This document shows positions 61,906 to 64,000 of a stretch of 64,000 bases of DNA, one piece after another. The translations under genes and the position numbers were made by a program. How positions within the stretch are numbered: the first letter of the stretch is position 1; each line of letters begins with the position of its first letter. This stretch comes from Paramacrobiotus metropolitanus (lineage: Eukaryota; Tardigrada; Eutardigrada; Parachela; Macrobiotidae), in the NCBI RefSeq assembly GCF_019649055.1, contig NW_026570266.1, forward strand, positions 1-64,000, read 5' to 3'. The notes beneath the pieces were generated by a model. That model saw only the letters and a program-made list of their open reading frames with translations, was not told the origin of the DNA and did no database searches.

Positions 61906-64000
61906 GAGTAGCAATTTTGCACCGACATCTGCTCGAAAGACGTACACAGTGCATATAAAAATAATGATCACCATTAACATGTATCATCTGTACCATGTAT
62001 CAGCAATTACAATTACGCTTTAACTATTGCCAATAAAAGAAAATTTAATTGCTTACTTTAAAAGTAAGCACGGAAATGCCGCTTACTCAAGAAGTTCACG
62101 GTAATCCCTCCACCACCTTATACATATGACGAAAACTAATACTTTACAGAAGAACTGGTAATCGATCCCAAACTGGCTGAACGCCGGAACAAGCAACAGC
62201 CAAAACACCAGCGCAAATTTAAAAACTGTAGCGATAACAGAGTTAAAAACTGTAGCGTTAAATACTGTAGTAACAAGCTGTAGCGTATAGTGTACATGTG
62301 CACACCGGTATGCGTTTTCTCTTTCCACGTTATGCGCCAAATCCACAATCATTCTCTAAAACCTGCAGTAAATTTGTACGATATAAAAGGAATGGAATAG
62401 CCGTTGAAGGATTACGTTATCTAATTATCCTTTATCTAGTTATCCTCGAAGTTTCTTGACGTAGTTAATAAAAAGTCAGTCTCGATAAACGAGTTATTTT
62501 TCAGTGAGCGCAAGTCACCAATAGGTAATGCGTAAACCTGCAGGAAAAAACTGCTGGGGTAAATTGCACGGCTTTGGGCGACAAACATTAAATTGCACTT
62601 TTTCCCACATTGAACGGATTTAGGTACTTAGTATCCAGCCCAATAGTTTCTGATTTTCCTGTGGTCAATTATCGTTTTGGATCGAACGCATTGGAAACAT
62701 GCTCGCATCGGTATTCACTGCACGAGCACCTACCGCAAAAAATTATCGCTGCAAAAAGGTTCGGGGCATCCATTGTGTTTCGTTCGTTGATCGACATAGA
62801 TGCAACTGATACAAGTGAACTGGACCAACATCAAATCGAAAGCGCATATGGCAGATTTACTTTGAAAGCTGTAAGTTCAGCGGGCGCACTTTCATCGGTT
62901 ATTCGACGCGCTAATCTCGTTTGTCCATCAGTCATGCAAAACCTGCTTTCAACCAGCAAAACCTTGATGCACAAATGCAGCGGAGCAAATTGTAAATTAG
63001 TACAGCTGAAATGGTGTGATTCCATGCGGACGCATTAATTTTAATGCGAACGTAACCGTACAAGTACACGGTACACACCGTTTGCAATTTAAAAATACAT
63101 TCTTCTCATCTACATGTTAAGATAATCTTGCTGTAGCAAAGCAGTACATCGGACGTCTAGGAAACAATCTTCTTCTTGTGTTATGGGTAAGAATTTGCGA
63201 AAATGGGTAAATATTTACGAACAGAAAATGTGGAATACGGCATTGTACAGAAAAAAGTTATCCGGGCACAACCATTTTTCCTTTATTTGTCTATTTTTCT
63301 TTTTCCTTTTTGATATCTCCTATTAATTTATCCATTTTTCCTTTATTCACTCCATAATGCGCCAAATATTATTAACTGTATACATATTATGCGAATTTAA
63401 AATTTATGATATTATGATATTGTTATTTTAAAAAAGTAATACCTGAACACTGAATTAAAATAAGTTGAATTTTGTTATTTGTCGATACTGTCATTCAGAT
63501 ACATTTATTTATTCATCAGCCCTCAAAATTCATGCTGGCCCCTTATTAAGCTGCTACTGCTCATAATTATCTGCGTTTCTGCGTCAGATTATTGATTTTA
63601 TATACTCGTAGTAAAGTTCAACAGTAAGTTGTACTGAAGAAACACAATAAATTGTATTGAGGAAACTGGTGCTTTTGTGAATTGTTTGTTTAAGGTGATG
63701 GTCAACGCCCACAGCGGCGACCTGGATGGTTATTGCATCCAACCAAGTAAGCAGCGGAGAAACGCTCGTCTCGTTCCTGTCCATGACATTACCAGTCAGT
63801 TTATCCGAAATCGGCCGAAGATGTTACACATATTATTCCCCTTAGTCTTCCGTACGATGACAGTCCGGGTACCGGTTACGGTCGAACACCCTGATGTTGA
63901 CCTTTCCAGCGGATGGGACGATCCGCTGAAAAGATCAACAACCAGAGTAGTCGATCCAGTGCCATCCGTTCCAGCCCAGTGACGATACAGACCGTGCACA
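61906..64000. other. AT-rich region with unassigned short frames
   Basis: A 142-codon plus frame (62610-63038) and a 101-codon plus frame (63677-63982, GC-richer towards the window end) could include exons, but neither shows a domain or clear splice sites. The last ~250 bp look more coding-like than the rest. I leave both uncalled. Confidence 0.3.

Noticed and set aside
62514-62528. ACC-AATA-GGT at 62,517 and CCCAATAG at 62,639, resembling the element's hairpin loops
   Set aside because: Isolated, with at most 3-bp stems; expected by chance in 35 kb of AT-rich host DNA. They do not extend the set beyond the GC-rich element.

Overview
The window is eukaryotic, from an invertebrate animal genome. 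The host genes have short GT-AG introns (55-131 nt), and the sequence is full of LTR and non-LTR retrotransposons and MITEs. The compact introns would fit an ecdysozoan, perhaps a tardigrade, but nothing here proves the taxon.

Layout. (1) 1 to about 28,530 is one visibly GC-rich entity, read entirely on the + strand: a giant, partly decayed Ty3/gypsy-type LTR retroelement whose 5' end lies outside the window. In order it holds a coiled-coil and gag-like region, a prion-like GYGQ-rich/RGG segment with one CCHC zinc knuckle, a protease, an RT and RNase H broken by frameshifts, an intact HHCC/DD35E integrase, a Lys/Pro-rich tail, and then about 12 kb of extra open reading frames (11.6-23.4 kb). 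Those encode Pro/Gln-rich, helical-repeat, acidic and winged-helix (linker-histone-like) proteins. A 4.5 kb structured non-coding 3' region and a candidate 3' LTR follow. The strongest signal in the window is that this entity is studded with about 40 short hairpins. Their loop is nearly constant (CAATA, or CAACA) while the stems differ from copy to copy but stay self-complementary. All lie on the + strand, and they stop where the element stops.

(2) 28.5-53.0 kb is AT-rich host DNA with four related multi-exon genes (A, minus, 29.4-31.8; B, plus, 32.6-35.2; C, minus, 36.4-38.3; D, minus, 45.5-51.4). Each combines an N-terminal Tudor/agenet-like module, a central F-box exon (missing from C) and a conserved last exon. 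All four carry lesions. C and D, with their upstream flanks, are two copies of a segmental duplication. D has been broken by a 1.9 kb non-LTR element encoding RT and a restriction-like endonuclease, flanked by a 5-bp target duplication, and its intron has been swollen by two hAT-type MITEs and a LINE fragment.

(3) 53.0-64.0 kb holds a fold-back element, a nearly full-length CR1/jockey-like LINE (minus, 55.3-59.2 kb) with one TAG in each ORF and a strong hairpin at the ORF1/ORF2 junction, short tandem repeats, and mostly unrecognised AT-rich DNA.

The candidate undescribed system is the giant element together with its dispersed constant-loop hairpins. These look like multivalent RNA recognition sites on an element that also encodes unusual RNA- or chromatin-binding-type proteins. 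The sequence supports the hairpins and the ORFs; the link between them is inference.
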